From Auriscalpium vulgare (lineage: Eukaryota; Basidiomycota; Agaricomycetes; Russulales; Auriscalpiaceae), in NCBI GenBank assembly GCA_019915015.1, contig JAHBBC010000017.1, positions 806,001 to 870,000 of the forward strand: a stretch of 64,000 nt of DNA, written 5' to 3'. This document shows, piece by piece, positions 20,009 through 29,982 of this stretch. Positions within the stretch are counted from its first letter, which is position 1, and the number at the start of each line of letters is the position of its first letter. A program made the translations under genes and the position numbers. The notes under the pieces were generated by a model. It saw only the letters and a list, made by a program, of their open reading frames with translations. It searched no databases and was not told the origin of the DNA.

Positions 20009-22440
20009 GCGATGGCGGTTGCAGGAAGACGTGTCATGGATCCGAAGTACGTGTCGGGAAGCAGAGCAGTGGTCAAGCAGTGGTCGTACCATGCTGAAGT
20101 GTGTCCGAGCATCCCTTGCGACGTACCGAGTCCTGACAAGCCTTTCCCTCTTAGCTCTATTTCTGCAGTCTCCCCGCGCTGCGCCGGCATCGTCCCCCGG
20201 AACCAGCGACACGTGCCGCCGTCGCCGTCGACGCCCACGACCAATTGTCGATACCGCCCACAAGCCTGGCCAGGGGTTACCCATCGACACGCGAGATCGT
20301 CAGCCTGGTCCGATGGTTCGTGGAGTGGCCAACCAGCGTGAACCATTGCCACGCACGTGTACGGGCGTGATGCGCAGCGCTACCACCGGAATCACGCGAC
20401 GCAGCAGCAAGCGTGTAAGCATGAAGCTGGGCGACCGTGGATGTCAGAATTCCAGGAGGTATGTCTGCTACGCACATATGATGGATCGGCGGCGGATACC
20501 TGACTCTTGCATCGAGTGCATCAAGTTGCGTTGAGGCCGATGGGATTCCCGCGTTACTTGGAACTGGGGCTACGACGGCGTGCAGCGGGCCAGCCGCCTC
20601 GCGGCACTCCATGCTCCCGCGCCCGTAGCTACTGTGACTCAAGCAGGCCACCGCTCTGCACCAACCCACCCAAGGTCAACGGAGCGGCCATCAGCTATGT
20701 CCTCATTCCATACACGGCTTTTCAAAAATTGACGGCCCCCGATCGATGCCGGCGTGCATCTCTTGTCATCGGTATGCTCCGCGGTCGCCACATCCATGAA
20801 ACACGTCCCCAAGGCCTCCTTCAATTCATCCACGCCCTTTTCAGCCTGTACTGTGTGCTACTTGTTTTGTGCCTTGCCCACGTCATGTGGAAGTATCCAT
20901 CTGTCCTCAAATATACCCATATGTCGCCATCCCAGCGTGCCAGAACCCAGCCCTTGCGCGTTTCCATTTCTTCGCCTAGTTCTGAACGCCTCGCTCGGCC
21001 AGCGCGCGCGTCAGCGCCCCTCTCCTGATGAGATCTGAGATTCTGTCACAGATTTGTCGTGCCGCTCCTGCTTCGCCAAAGTACCGTTCGTCTGGTGACG
21101 CAGCCTTGGGTCATAAAGCGCGAGAGAGCGTTTCTCCAGTTCCGCAATTGCTCTCCCGCTGTCTTCTCACCTCTGACTTGTCGACCTTGAACTCGTCGCC
21201 GCGGTTCTCTTCCAGGCTCATGGCGTCAACGCCTTAACTCTCAGCCGACACCAAGACTCCGGCGCGGGAGTTCAACACCTTGTTCTCGAACCCCACGAGG
21301 CGCTCTATACGGCTGTATCTGGCACCGGACTGAGCGCATTTTCGACAACTTGTGATCCTTGACTCTAGCTTGGCACCTCTTGGAAGCGAACGTAACTCGC
21401 GCTTTTGTTCCTCCAGCTGATCTTAGGTTTCTGCATGCGGCTCCCTCGAGGGTGCAATCCAAGCCCGCTGACAACGTGACACGGACAAGAAGACTCAAGC
21501 GCTGACGTCTCTGTAAGGTCTCTGCTGTTGTTTTCGCATCTGGACGAAGCGCTCTGTGGATGTGTCTAGGAATCGGCGCAATTTAAAGAGCATATATAGC
21601 TTGTATCTCAGCTCTTTACCTTCTCGAATATGATATCCTGTTTGTCTACCAAGGTATACCATCCACACTCAGCTCCCGCCTCCACGCATCCTTTTTCATC
21701 GTCAAATGATTGCTGTCTTCTCTGGGCTCTCTCTGCTTTGCTATGTACATCCCTCTGCGCTTGGCTTCCGTTCAACGTTTTCGCGCCTCTCTTGCCTCAA
21801 ATAACTGTCCAACAGGCCCTTTGATGCTCAGAGAGGCGCCCCCGTGTGTCGCTCTCCGCGGAGGGAGTGGGTTTCTAGTCGGTATGTCCTCCGGGACGAG
21901 TCCGACAGTACACCTCGCCGCGCAAGCGGCAGGAGTCTTCGTAACGGATCTTCCCCGCTGCGCAAGACAATACTACAAAAGCTACTCCACCTCGTCGAAC
22001 ACTTCGTCCACGCAAGGCCTTGATTCTCTATGTCCTTGTTCCCCAACTGTGGGACTCGGTTACGGCACACCAGCGGCCCGTTATGTCCGACCCGGCATGT
22101 CGGCAAGTGGTCTTCCGTGCCGCGACAACGGGCTCTGAACCGAGACCGAACGAGGTCAGAGCGAGTCCATGATATGCTGCCCTGTCAACATTATCTGATC
22201 TCGTATAGCCTTTCGACAAAATCTGTCCATCCAGGGAACAAAGCGCAGATCACTGCGGGCTGCCCGGTGACGCACGCACAACTACTCTTCGTACCCCTTC
22301 AAATGCCCTCTTCTCGACTTCACGGGATCGTAAAGAGCTCGTGATGAAAATATGATGATAAAGATGATGACGATCAAGGGCTGTCGGTTTCTCGCTCGCT
22401 CAAGTGCCGACAGCTAGGAAATCTGGGACAACCCTCACTA

Positions 22441-23312
22441 GGCCTCACTCCCGAAAATGACGCTTATGGTATGAATATGATGGTGCAGTACTGGCCTCGT
22501 AGCAGGCTCCCAGTTCATCCTCTTCTGTAAGGTAGCAGTGACCAACAACATCAGCAAAAGTGCCGAAGTCGCGCGAAGGCGCCTATGCCTTCCCGATCGG
22601 GAAGCGCCTCGGATGGCCTCACGTGGGGCTCGCATGGGACACCCGGACACCCCAGTCTGGGATCGGACCCAGGTTTGTATTGCCGGCACTGGAGGCGTAG
22701 CACGTATATAGCATGTAGCACAGTACAGGGTACATCAAAAACAAGAGAAATCAAGGCTGCGCGAGCCCAGCGCCGTCGGGACTCGGCAAAGCCTTTGTTC
22801 TCGTCGTCGCGCTCGTTTTCGTCATCCTCCGGCCTCGAATTACCATTATCTGCACGAACGGCGACGCGAGCTTCGGCGTCGTGGGCTACCGCGCTCGCAG
22901 AGCCTCAAGTGCAGCAAGCCACGCAGAATGCGCATGTCGTCTGTGTCGACTCTCGTCTCGGGGTCCGCAGACCGCGAGAAGGCTGCGAGCTCCGCCGCCG
23001 CCCGTCACGCAGACGTGGCAGAGCAACCGCGACGCGCTGCCCGACCTTGCGCCCAATGGGCGCACGGTCCTCGCTGCCCGTTCTCCGGTCCCGGCGACGG
23101 CCTGTGCGACACCGCCCTCGTGCTCCTCGAGCCAACGCGCGAGTTGACCACCCCTTGTTGAACTGCCACAATGTCGCATAGGTGCTTGACTGCCGTGCTC
23201 GCCACGCCAGCCCTCTCTTCCTGCTTGCCGCCGTCCACCTCGGTACCCCAACGGGCTGGCGGCCATGCACTCTATGCGCGAAACATCATTGCCCGCCTGC
23301 CCGCGCTGGCAC
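22441..23312. other. Region between palindrome A and the hAT element, possible interrupted exon
   Basis: No gene was fully supported. The frame ending at 23309 (ALYARNIIARLPAL) continues in frame after removal of the hAT element and one target copy as RESTIVSRSHRRLWRVMHD up to a stop near 28548. This may be a host exon split by the insertion. Other frames on both strands are long but low-complexity. Confidence 0.3.
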
Positions 23313-23335
23313 TAGTGTTGATGCGGTTCGGTTCA
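23313..23335. repeat. hAT left terminal inverted repeat
   Basis: Starts tagtgttgatgcggttcgg and pairs with 28434-28456 with about three mismatches. It runs into the subterminal ggttc repeats. Confidence 0.7.
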
Positions 23336-23565
23336 GTTCGGTTCGGGCCCAAATTTTTTGAACCCTGAACCGGACCGTTGGTCCGGTTCTCCTAAATCCC
23401 TGAACCCCGAACCGAACCACACCGAACCGGTTCGGCTGGTTCAGTTCTGGTTCAGACCTGGTTCGAACCAAGAACCAATGCAAATATGGCTTATTTTACA
23501 ATTAGAAACACAAGAAGGACATATGTTATTGCTCTAGTAGGTAGCTAGGACCAGCACTACATAGC

Positions 23566-26500
23566 TTAATCATCATAAGAAGCAATATACTTTCCAGCTT
23601 CAGTAACCGCAGAAATATGACCCTGGCGATATGCACTCTTCAGAAGCTGCAAGGCCTTAAAGGTCTTAGGGTCAAGACGGTTCCTCCACTTGGTGTCATC
23701 TTGACTCCCGGCAGAGAAAGCTCTCTCCGAGGACGTGGCAGATGCTTGGATGGGAAGGATGTCCCGAGCCATCCGGGAGAGGGTAGGAAACTCATCCTGA
23801 TGCAACTATATAGAAGTCTGAGCGAGAGTAAATCAAGCCAGATAAAAGATGACTTACACCCCACCACCCAACTACATCATCAACTTCGTTTGACAGTGGA
23901 CTGTCAAGATATCGGCGCAACTCGTGATGCGGATCATCTTGCGCAAGATCATCTGCTTGATGAGCCTGTATCGCAGCTCGCATCCAGGCAGAGCCATACT
24001 GAGCTGGGGCTAAGGATAAGTGAGTATGCGCACATTTGACTTACTTAGGCCAATATTAAGCACGTACCACGAGGTTTCTGAGACGATGAGGCAACTGGAT
24101 TTGCCACAGTAGTAGGGTGATAATATGCATCATACTAATAAGGATTGACCGTTGAGATGTGACAGCAACATGAGAGAGCAGAGACGCACTGTATTTTCAA
24201 ACTTTACCAGAGCCTCTTGATGACTTTCTGAGTCCCACTTTGCAGCAGTATACTCTGTCTTGATATTGGGGTCCAAAGCTGCTGGACATTAGAAATTTGA
24301 ACTGGAGAAAGATATGAAAGACATACCTAAAGCCATGAAGTATGCAGATGAGTCATCTGTGGAGCGATACCACTTCTCCAAGTTCTGAAGCCCAGCATGA
24401 ATATGATCAGCCATCTCAGCATACTCCGGCTTCCTTGACATCTCCTTCCAGCTGCTCTGCAGGAACTCGAGAGCAGGGATGGCCCGCCAGAGTGTGGGAT
24501 GAGATGCTGCAGAGAAGACCTGCTGAGCCTCTGCAGCTTCCTACGAAAGGATTAGATGATGAAATAAATCAGATGATTGCAGCTTACACGAAGAACTGCA
24601 TGCATAAGTGAGAGCTTCTCCCAGTCTTTCTTGTACAGAGTGAACTCATGATACCCTTTCTTCTTCAGATTCGGGACGTCGTCACTGTCATCAGCAAGTA
24701 GAGTAAACTTCTTGACAGCCTAGGGCATGATCAGCATGACTCAGACAATCAAATAGCAAAAGATACCTTCTCCAGATACAGAATGCGGTCGAGGAAATTG
24801 TACATCGATGCCCAGCGTGTGCGAACCCACAAGACGAACTCAAGCTCCTTGAGACCCTCTTGCTCACACATGCTCTTGAAGAACGCTGTGGCCTGAGGTG
24901 ACATGCGAATCTAGGAGAAATCATTCAGCAGGTGAAAAAGGCCAACAGTAACCCAAGACTCACCTGTTTGACCAGTGCTAGAGCCTTGCCGAGCGTATCA
25001 GCAAGCTCAAACTCAATGATGTCGTCATCATCGTCGACAAGATCAATTGCATCGAGCTCAGCCTCGAGCCCTTCGACTTCATCGAGCAAGCCATCTGCAC
25101 CACCTGCTTGATTGTCGAGCACGTCCCGAAGGCGACGAAGAAGGCGTGTCTGTGGCGTAGGGGCAACACCTTCAATGAAGTGCTCCGCCGCCTTGTTGAC
25201 AGCATGCTGCATGCATCTGGCAATACATGTAAAAGAACGCACGGGAAAAGAGACGAAAACCTCATACCGAATGCGCTTCTCAATGGGGTCCCAGCGTACC
25301 TGATACGGGTCAATTGTTTTGCCAAAAGAGCGGGCAGTGGTGTCGTTGTTGGAGGCACTGTCCGCAGTGAGCCATCCCATCTAAACAGAAAATAAGAACA
25401 GTGTTGATGTGCCACAAGAAACAGTACATACCTTATCCCGAATGCCAAAGCGATCAATTACTCGAACAAGCGATTTCGCAATATTTTTACCGGTGTGGCT
25501 GCCCGGAACCGGCTCGAAGCCTAGCTGATCTGACGCGAGCCTCCAGATATGTGGTTGCTCAAGGGACGATGCGATATAATGAATTGTAACCGAAAGGTAA
25601 GGGTCACCGCTCTTGGATGTCCAGCAGTCAATCGTGGCAGATATCTGACTAGGAACAGTCTGTCGAAGCATCAACATATGCATACAGCTGAATTAACAAC
25701 GGACTAACCTCCAAATGTGCCTTCAAAACATCCATGGCCATCTCAGCGCGCTCCAAGATCGCCCCCTGAAGCTGCGCACGGCGCGGGATGTCCCGATCTG
25801 AGAGTGATGGGCGAACATACTGAAGGAGGCGACGGAACGGACCGCTATCGACAAGCCTGAAGGACTTTGATGGTATTAGCAGGAGCTCACACAAGAGGAT
25901 ATGGATATCTTACCTCTGACTCGCAGACGACAAGCTCGACAAGATAGTCGAGCAGGCCTTTCGATGTGAACTCAGGCGTGCGTGCGACTAGCACAGCATC
26001 CAAAGTGGTCTGCTGTGGCCTGGATGAACGGACATATTGTTAGGCACTTCAGTAAATATACTATATGCATACATACCCCTTTTCTTCATCTGGAATGGCG
26101 CGTTCTTGCATCGGAAGTCCGCGCGCTTCGCAACGCCGCTTGTAAACCTTGAAGTGGGTATCCGGGTGTCTAGAGGAGTCTTAGCAATGCGGCGCCATAA
26201 GGCAAGGGTCTCGCGTACCTGCGAATATGTGTTCGCAGCGTCGAGCTGCTACCTTTGAACCAACACTTGGGCGTTGGAACATTTGCTTTCCTATCAAGGA
26301 TTAATCAATTGTAGCCAGCATAAAGACGGCAATAACTTACTGGCATATCGTGCACCAGTGGCCATCCTCGGACTGGCCCGTGCCGGGGTCCACCCGCTTA
26401 GCCTTCTTGAAGACCGTCTCGTAGTCCGCCGTCCGCTTGGACTTGTTCTTGCGAAGACGTCGGTTGGCCTACAAGAAAGAAGATTAGCACACAATAGTTC

Positions 26501-28160
26501 AGGCGAGGACAAGTAATAAGATAGAATGTTGCATGCGTCATCCTGAAACACCTGCGCGCACGCGCCAGCCACATGCACGCGCCAGCTGAGTCGCCGGTAC
26601 CGTTGGCCGTGTGCGGTGCACAGCGGTCGCCTTGGGAGCGTGAGCGCATGCGTGACGGGCCGCGCGGGCCGCACGTGCCGCGCAGGGTGATGGGTGTGGT
26701 GTGCGCGCCGCGGGCGACGACTCACGAGTTCGTGGGAGCTGGATGAGCGGGGCGGGGCTACGTGCGTGGGCAAAACCACCGGTTGATGTGCGCGGGCCGC
26801 GGCGGGATGGCATGCAATGCGGCGCGACGCGCGAGGTGGCGGCATTGGCGGGTGGTTGCCGTGGTGACCGTGAGGTGAGCGCTGCGAACGACGGGCGAGG
26901 GCGACGAGTGAGTGCGGCAGGCAAGGGCGGTGTATGGAGTGGGGTATGGGCGGCGCGAGGAGAGGCGTGGTCGGGGTGAGGAGAGGCACTGGGAGACGGT
27001 GACGGATGACGTCATTGCGTGGCGATGGGAGACGGCGGCGGCGCAGGGCGATGGGCGACGCGCGACGGCGGCGACGCAGGGCGACACGCGACGGTACTGT
27101 GGGGCGGCGCGCGACGGTTCTGCGGGGCGGTGCGTGCGGCATGGGTATGCGTGGCGTGGCAGGGCGACGGGTGTCGGCGAGGGCGGTACGAGGCGAGCGT
27201 TGTAGGCGGCGCTGGGAGACGGGAGACGGCGGCGTAAGGCAAGGAGCGACAACGGCGCGATGTGTGTGACGTGGGGAATGCGTGGCGAGTGGTGCGGGGG
27301 TGACAGGTGCAGGCCGTGGCGGAGCGAGGCGACGAGAGGTGGGAGAGGCCGCATTGGCAGGGGAAAAAGGAAAAAAAAAGCTTACCTCGCGGTCTGCCTT
27401 GCCCATTGCGAGCGCGCCCTCGTCCTCCTCATTCTCCTCGTCATCCCCATCCTGCTGCTCGTCCCCCTCTGTCGCTTCTTCGTCGTCTTCATCCTCGGTG
27501 GCTTCAGCGTCATCTTGCGCGGCGTCTGCATCGTCCACCGCGTCGCTGGCCTCGTCTTCGTCGCTGGCTTCGTCTTCTTTGTTGTCGTAGGCTTGCTCGT
27601 CGTCGGTGGTGGGATAGATGTCGTCGTTGTCGGTGGTGGGAGGGACTGAGTGGACCGCGTCGTCGTCCGACTGTGACATGTCACCTGCAGCGTGACATCG
27701 GCTCGGTGGTTAGGAAACAGAAATCAGGCGACGTACCCGCAGAGTCTACACGGGCTTTGGTGACCCGTTTGACAGACGACATCGCCCGCTTGCGCTTGGG
27801 CTGAGCCTTGAGCTTGGAAACTTCGGCGTTGTTGGGATCCTTGAGTTTGCTGCTAGCCTTCAGGACTCGGCCGGAGCGCCGAGACCCAGCTGTCTTCGGC
27901 GTCGCATTGGCCTTGCCTTTAGTAGGGTCGCCTCTGGTCTTGCCGAGGACGTCGAAGGCATTGCGAGGAGGGGCAGTCGAGGTCAAGGTTGCTGCAGACG
28001 CAGTCGAGTCAGTGAAAGAAGCAACACGGCGTTTGAGAAGCTCACCAGCTGCCGTAACGGGCGCCATTGGCTCGTTGTCATCGACGTCGTTGTACCAAAT
28101 CATGTCGGCAGCATCTTTCAACTTGCTGTCTGCACCGACGGCACCTTGGTCGGAGGCCAT
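23566..28160 (-). CDS. hAT transposase, 951 aa, 18 exons
   Basis: Cut-and-paste transposase. Exons by high to low coordinate: 28160-28046, 27991-27737, 27684-27386, 26468-26341, 26290-26219, 26169-26077, 26019-25914, 25864-25709, 25659-25432, 25380-25268, 25216-24964, 24910-24767, 24719-24588, 24540-24327, 24278-24190, 24134-24068, 24009-23858, 23805-23566. All phases agree and no stop interrupts. Order: basic N-terminus, very acidic linker, BED-type zinc finger (HWCTIC...HIRRHPDTH), hAT core (LLDYLVELVVCESE; ATIDCWTSKSGDPY; a DSASNND stretch), RW...LDR motif, and C-terminal dimerisation domain (EFPTLSRMARDILPIQA, SSERAFSAG). Candidate catalytic residues are the Asp of IDCW, the Asp of TADSASNN and the Glu of LSNEVDD. 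All domains look intact, so the element may still be active. Confidence 0.82.
26469..27385 (-). other. Unusually long, GC-rich intron of the hAT transposase gene
   Basis: Donor CGAG/gtaagc at 27385 and acceptor cttgtag at 26469. At 917 nt it is over ten times longer than the other 16 introns (about 40-65 nt). About 850 nt of it is an extremely GC-rich, gcgacgg-type imperfect repeat, open in several frames, including the misleading 461-aa minus-strand frame 26294-27679. It looks like simple-sequence expansion or an insertion inside the intron. Confidence 0.6.
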
Positions 28161-28433
28161 GGCTATTGTATGCTGGTGTGAATAGCTGAAGATTTTTGAC
28201 TAGATTGCTTGCAAGGCCCGTATAACTGTACAGTTCACTCGGAATGTCCCGAACTAGCTAAACCTTATGTGAAGACCGACGGTTCGGATGGTTCGGACCC
28301 AGTCCGAACGCCGACGGCTGGTTCACCGCACGCTGAACCGTGAACGGGACCGTTGGTCCGGTTCAGCCTACCTCTCGAACCCCGAACTCAACCGTACGAG
28401 AACCGGACCAGGTTCAGGTCCGAACCATGGTCC

Positions 28434-28456
28434 GGAACCGGACCGCAGCAACACTA
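28434..28456. repeat. hAT right terminal inverted repeat
   Basis: Reverse complement starts tagtgttgctgcggtccgg and pairs with 23313-23335. Confidence 0.7.
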
Positions 28457-29545
28457 CGCGCTGCGCGAGTCGACCATCGTGAGCCGCAGCCACCGTCGCC
28501 TCTGGCGCGTCATGCATGACAATGCGGTGAACTGGCATGAATGTCAGTAGAGCGCTCAGGACGTGCACTACAGACGCACCTCGTCGTGCCCAATCCCGGC
28601 AGCTCGAGCGTGAGGCCACGCTGCGCCGACAAGCGTGTGGACTCCGCCCTCGGCCTACCCACTGGCGCGGTTTCCTCTGCGTGACCTCCTGCGAAATTGC
28701 GCTGGCCGTGGACGAGTTCTTGCGGAAGGTGGAGTATCGGGCGTACCTGGGCAGAGCTTGACGAGTCGCTCCTTGTCTCGCAGAGTCAGAGGGGCTTCAG
28801 TAGCAGGAACACGGGGTGTGCGGCAATCGGCGGTGATGATACGAGGAAGAGTGAGGTGGGTGCGGCAATTGGTTGGGATTGTCGTTGGAGCGACGTGACG
28901 ACCTCCGGCTCCGACTCTGAGCTCGACGAGTCCGGCTCCGTGTCTGGAGTGCGCGCATGCAAGGGCAAGCCAAGGGCCCATCGTGGCGTCACCAGTGAGC
29001 GGATGAATGCGTACTCTGGACGTGCGGCTTGCAGATGTGCGGCTTGCAGATGCGCGCTGCATGCATGTGAGGGGTGTGCATGTGAGGGTGTGGGGCCTGC
29101 GCCTGTGACCGTGTCGCCACTGCCATCTGTTACCCTCAAGTACGGCGGTGACTCGGACGAGGGTACCTCCGGGACGACCGCGGGCAGTGCACCTACGAGC
29201 GGGCTCAAAATGCCCATGTTGTCGGGCTCCTCGGCGAATTGGCTGAGATGCGCAAGGCTGTTCCACGGGCCGCCTGCACCCTCGCGCCACGTACAGTTGC
29301 AGAGTACTGCCGTGCAAGCCCTGCGGTGTGCGACGCGTAGTCAGCTGGGAGGGCACGGGACGTGACTGCGCATACGGTCGGCGGAACGTGTGTTTGCTGA
29401 TGTGGTAAGTGGGGCGAGTGAATGCCAATCGCGACGCTGATGCAGGCAAGGACACGGAGGCGGTAGAGGAGCGGTGACAGTAGTGCAGCGGTGTGCAAAT
29501 GATCGCGGGCGAGAATGTCATGTGCAGCTCTTTGACCTTGGTGAA
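28457..29545. other. DNA between hAT and Gypsy elements, with a diverged repeat relic
   Basis: 28557-28790 is similar to 41238-41507 and 44077-44318 (blocks such as cagacgcacctcgtc, cgaggcc and ttgtctcgcagagtc in the same order). Frames such as PRPTHWRGFLCVTSCEIALA recur but no complete gene is supported. The last five bases, gtgaa (29541-29545), are the left target duplication of the Gypsy element. Confidence 0.45.
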
Positions 29546-29847
29546 TGTAATGAGAACGCCCTTGTAGCTTACGGCTCACGCGTAATGAATCGAATCCACG
29601 TATAGAGACGTGGGGGGATGGATTCACGAAGGCGTGAGTGGATGTAATATACAAAGGAGTGCTGCCCGCTCGTCGACGACGAGCGAGCCCTAACTACTGC
29701 CATCCACGTGACACTGATCCGTGGTTGATCCGCGATGCGGATCAACCGGTCCATCTCCCCCGGCCCGAGCTTTACAGGCGCCAGCGCCAGCTCGTGTGTT
29801 CAACGTTCGAAGGTCATCGCACTTGTGCGATGACCGTCTACCTTACA
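29546..29847 (-). repeat. Gypsy 3' LTR
   Basis: 302 bp, begins tgtaatgagaacgcc and ends ctaccttaca on the plus strand; same sequence as 40250-40551 by eye. Confidence 0.93.
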
Positions 29848-29857
29848 CCCTCCCCCT
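29848..29857 (-). other. Polypurine tract of the Gypsy element
   Basis: AGGGGGAGGG on the minus strand abuts the 3' LTR, the expected plus-strand primer position. Confidence 0.7.
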
Positions 29858-29982
29858 GGGGATCAATATCGATCCCCCAGTACACAGTCCAGGAGCTGCA
29901 GAGTAATGTCAATTTATTTTGTGGCCGCTTAGTCCTGTGCGACCCTCCCCCTGTCGCGACCCCGCGGTGTCGCCCCGCGCGC

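Larger units (their letters stand above)
18175..22440. repeat. Palindrome A, right arm (mosaic)
   Basis: 18175-19713 is the near-perfect inverse of 15997-17529. At 19713 the match breaks off; 19714-20004 has no counterpart in the left arm, and the left arm's 14106-15996 is missing here. From about 20005 to 22440 the arm pairs again with 11636-14105, but with many differences (roughly 85 percent by eye). The inner half is therefore homogenised and the outer half old. Confidence 0.85.
23313..28456 (-). mobile_element. hAT-superfamily DNA transposon, 5.14 kb, apparently complete
   Basis: Ends begin tagtgttgatgcggttcgg (left) and, reverse-complemented, tagtgttgctgcggtccgg (right). Both subterminal regions (23330-23475 and 28280-28445) are packed with ggttc/gaacc motifs, as expected for transposase binding sites. 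A 7-of-8 flanking match, cgcgctgg at 23302-23309 and cgcgctgc at 28457-28464, could be the 8-bp target duplication typical of hAT, though three extra bases (cac) lie before the left end. The element encodes one transposase gene with no visible lesion. Confidence 0.8.

Noticed and set aside
26294..27679. 461-aa minus-strand ORF
   Set aside because: It reads through a clear donor at 27385 and a GC-rich repetitive intron before meeting the next exon; the middle is Arg/Pro/His-rich low complexity.
28655..29521. 288-aa minus-strand ORF between hAT and Gypsy
   Set aside because: Arg/Thr/Pro-rich, overlaps a repeated segment that has better frames on the plus strand, and shows no motif.
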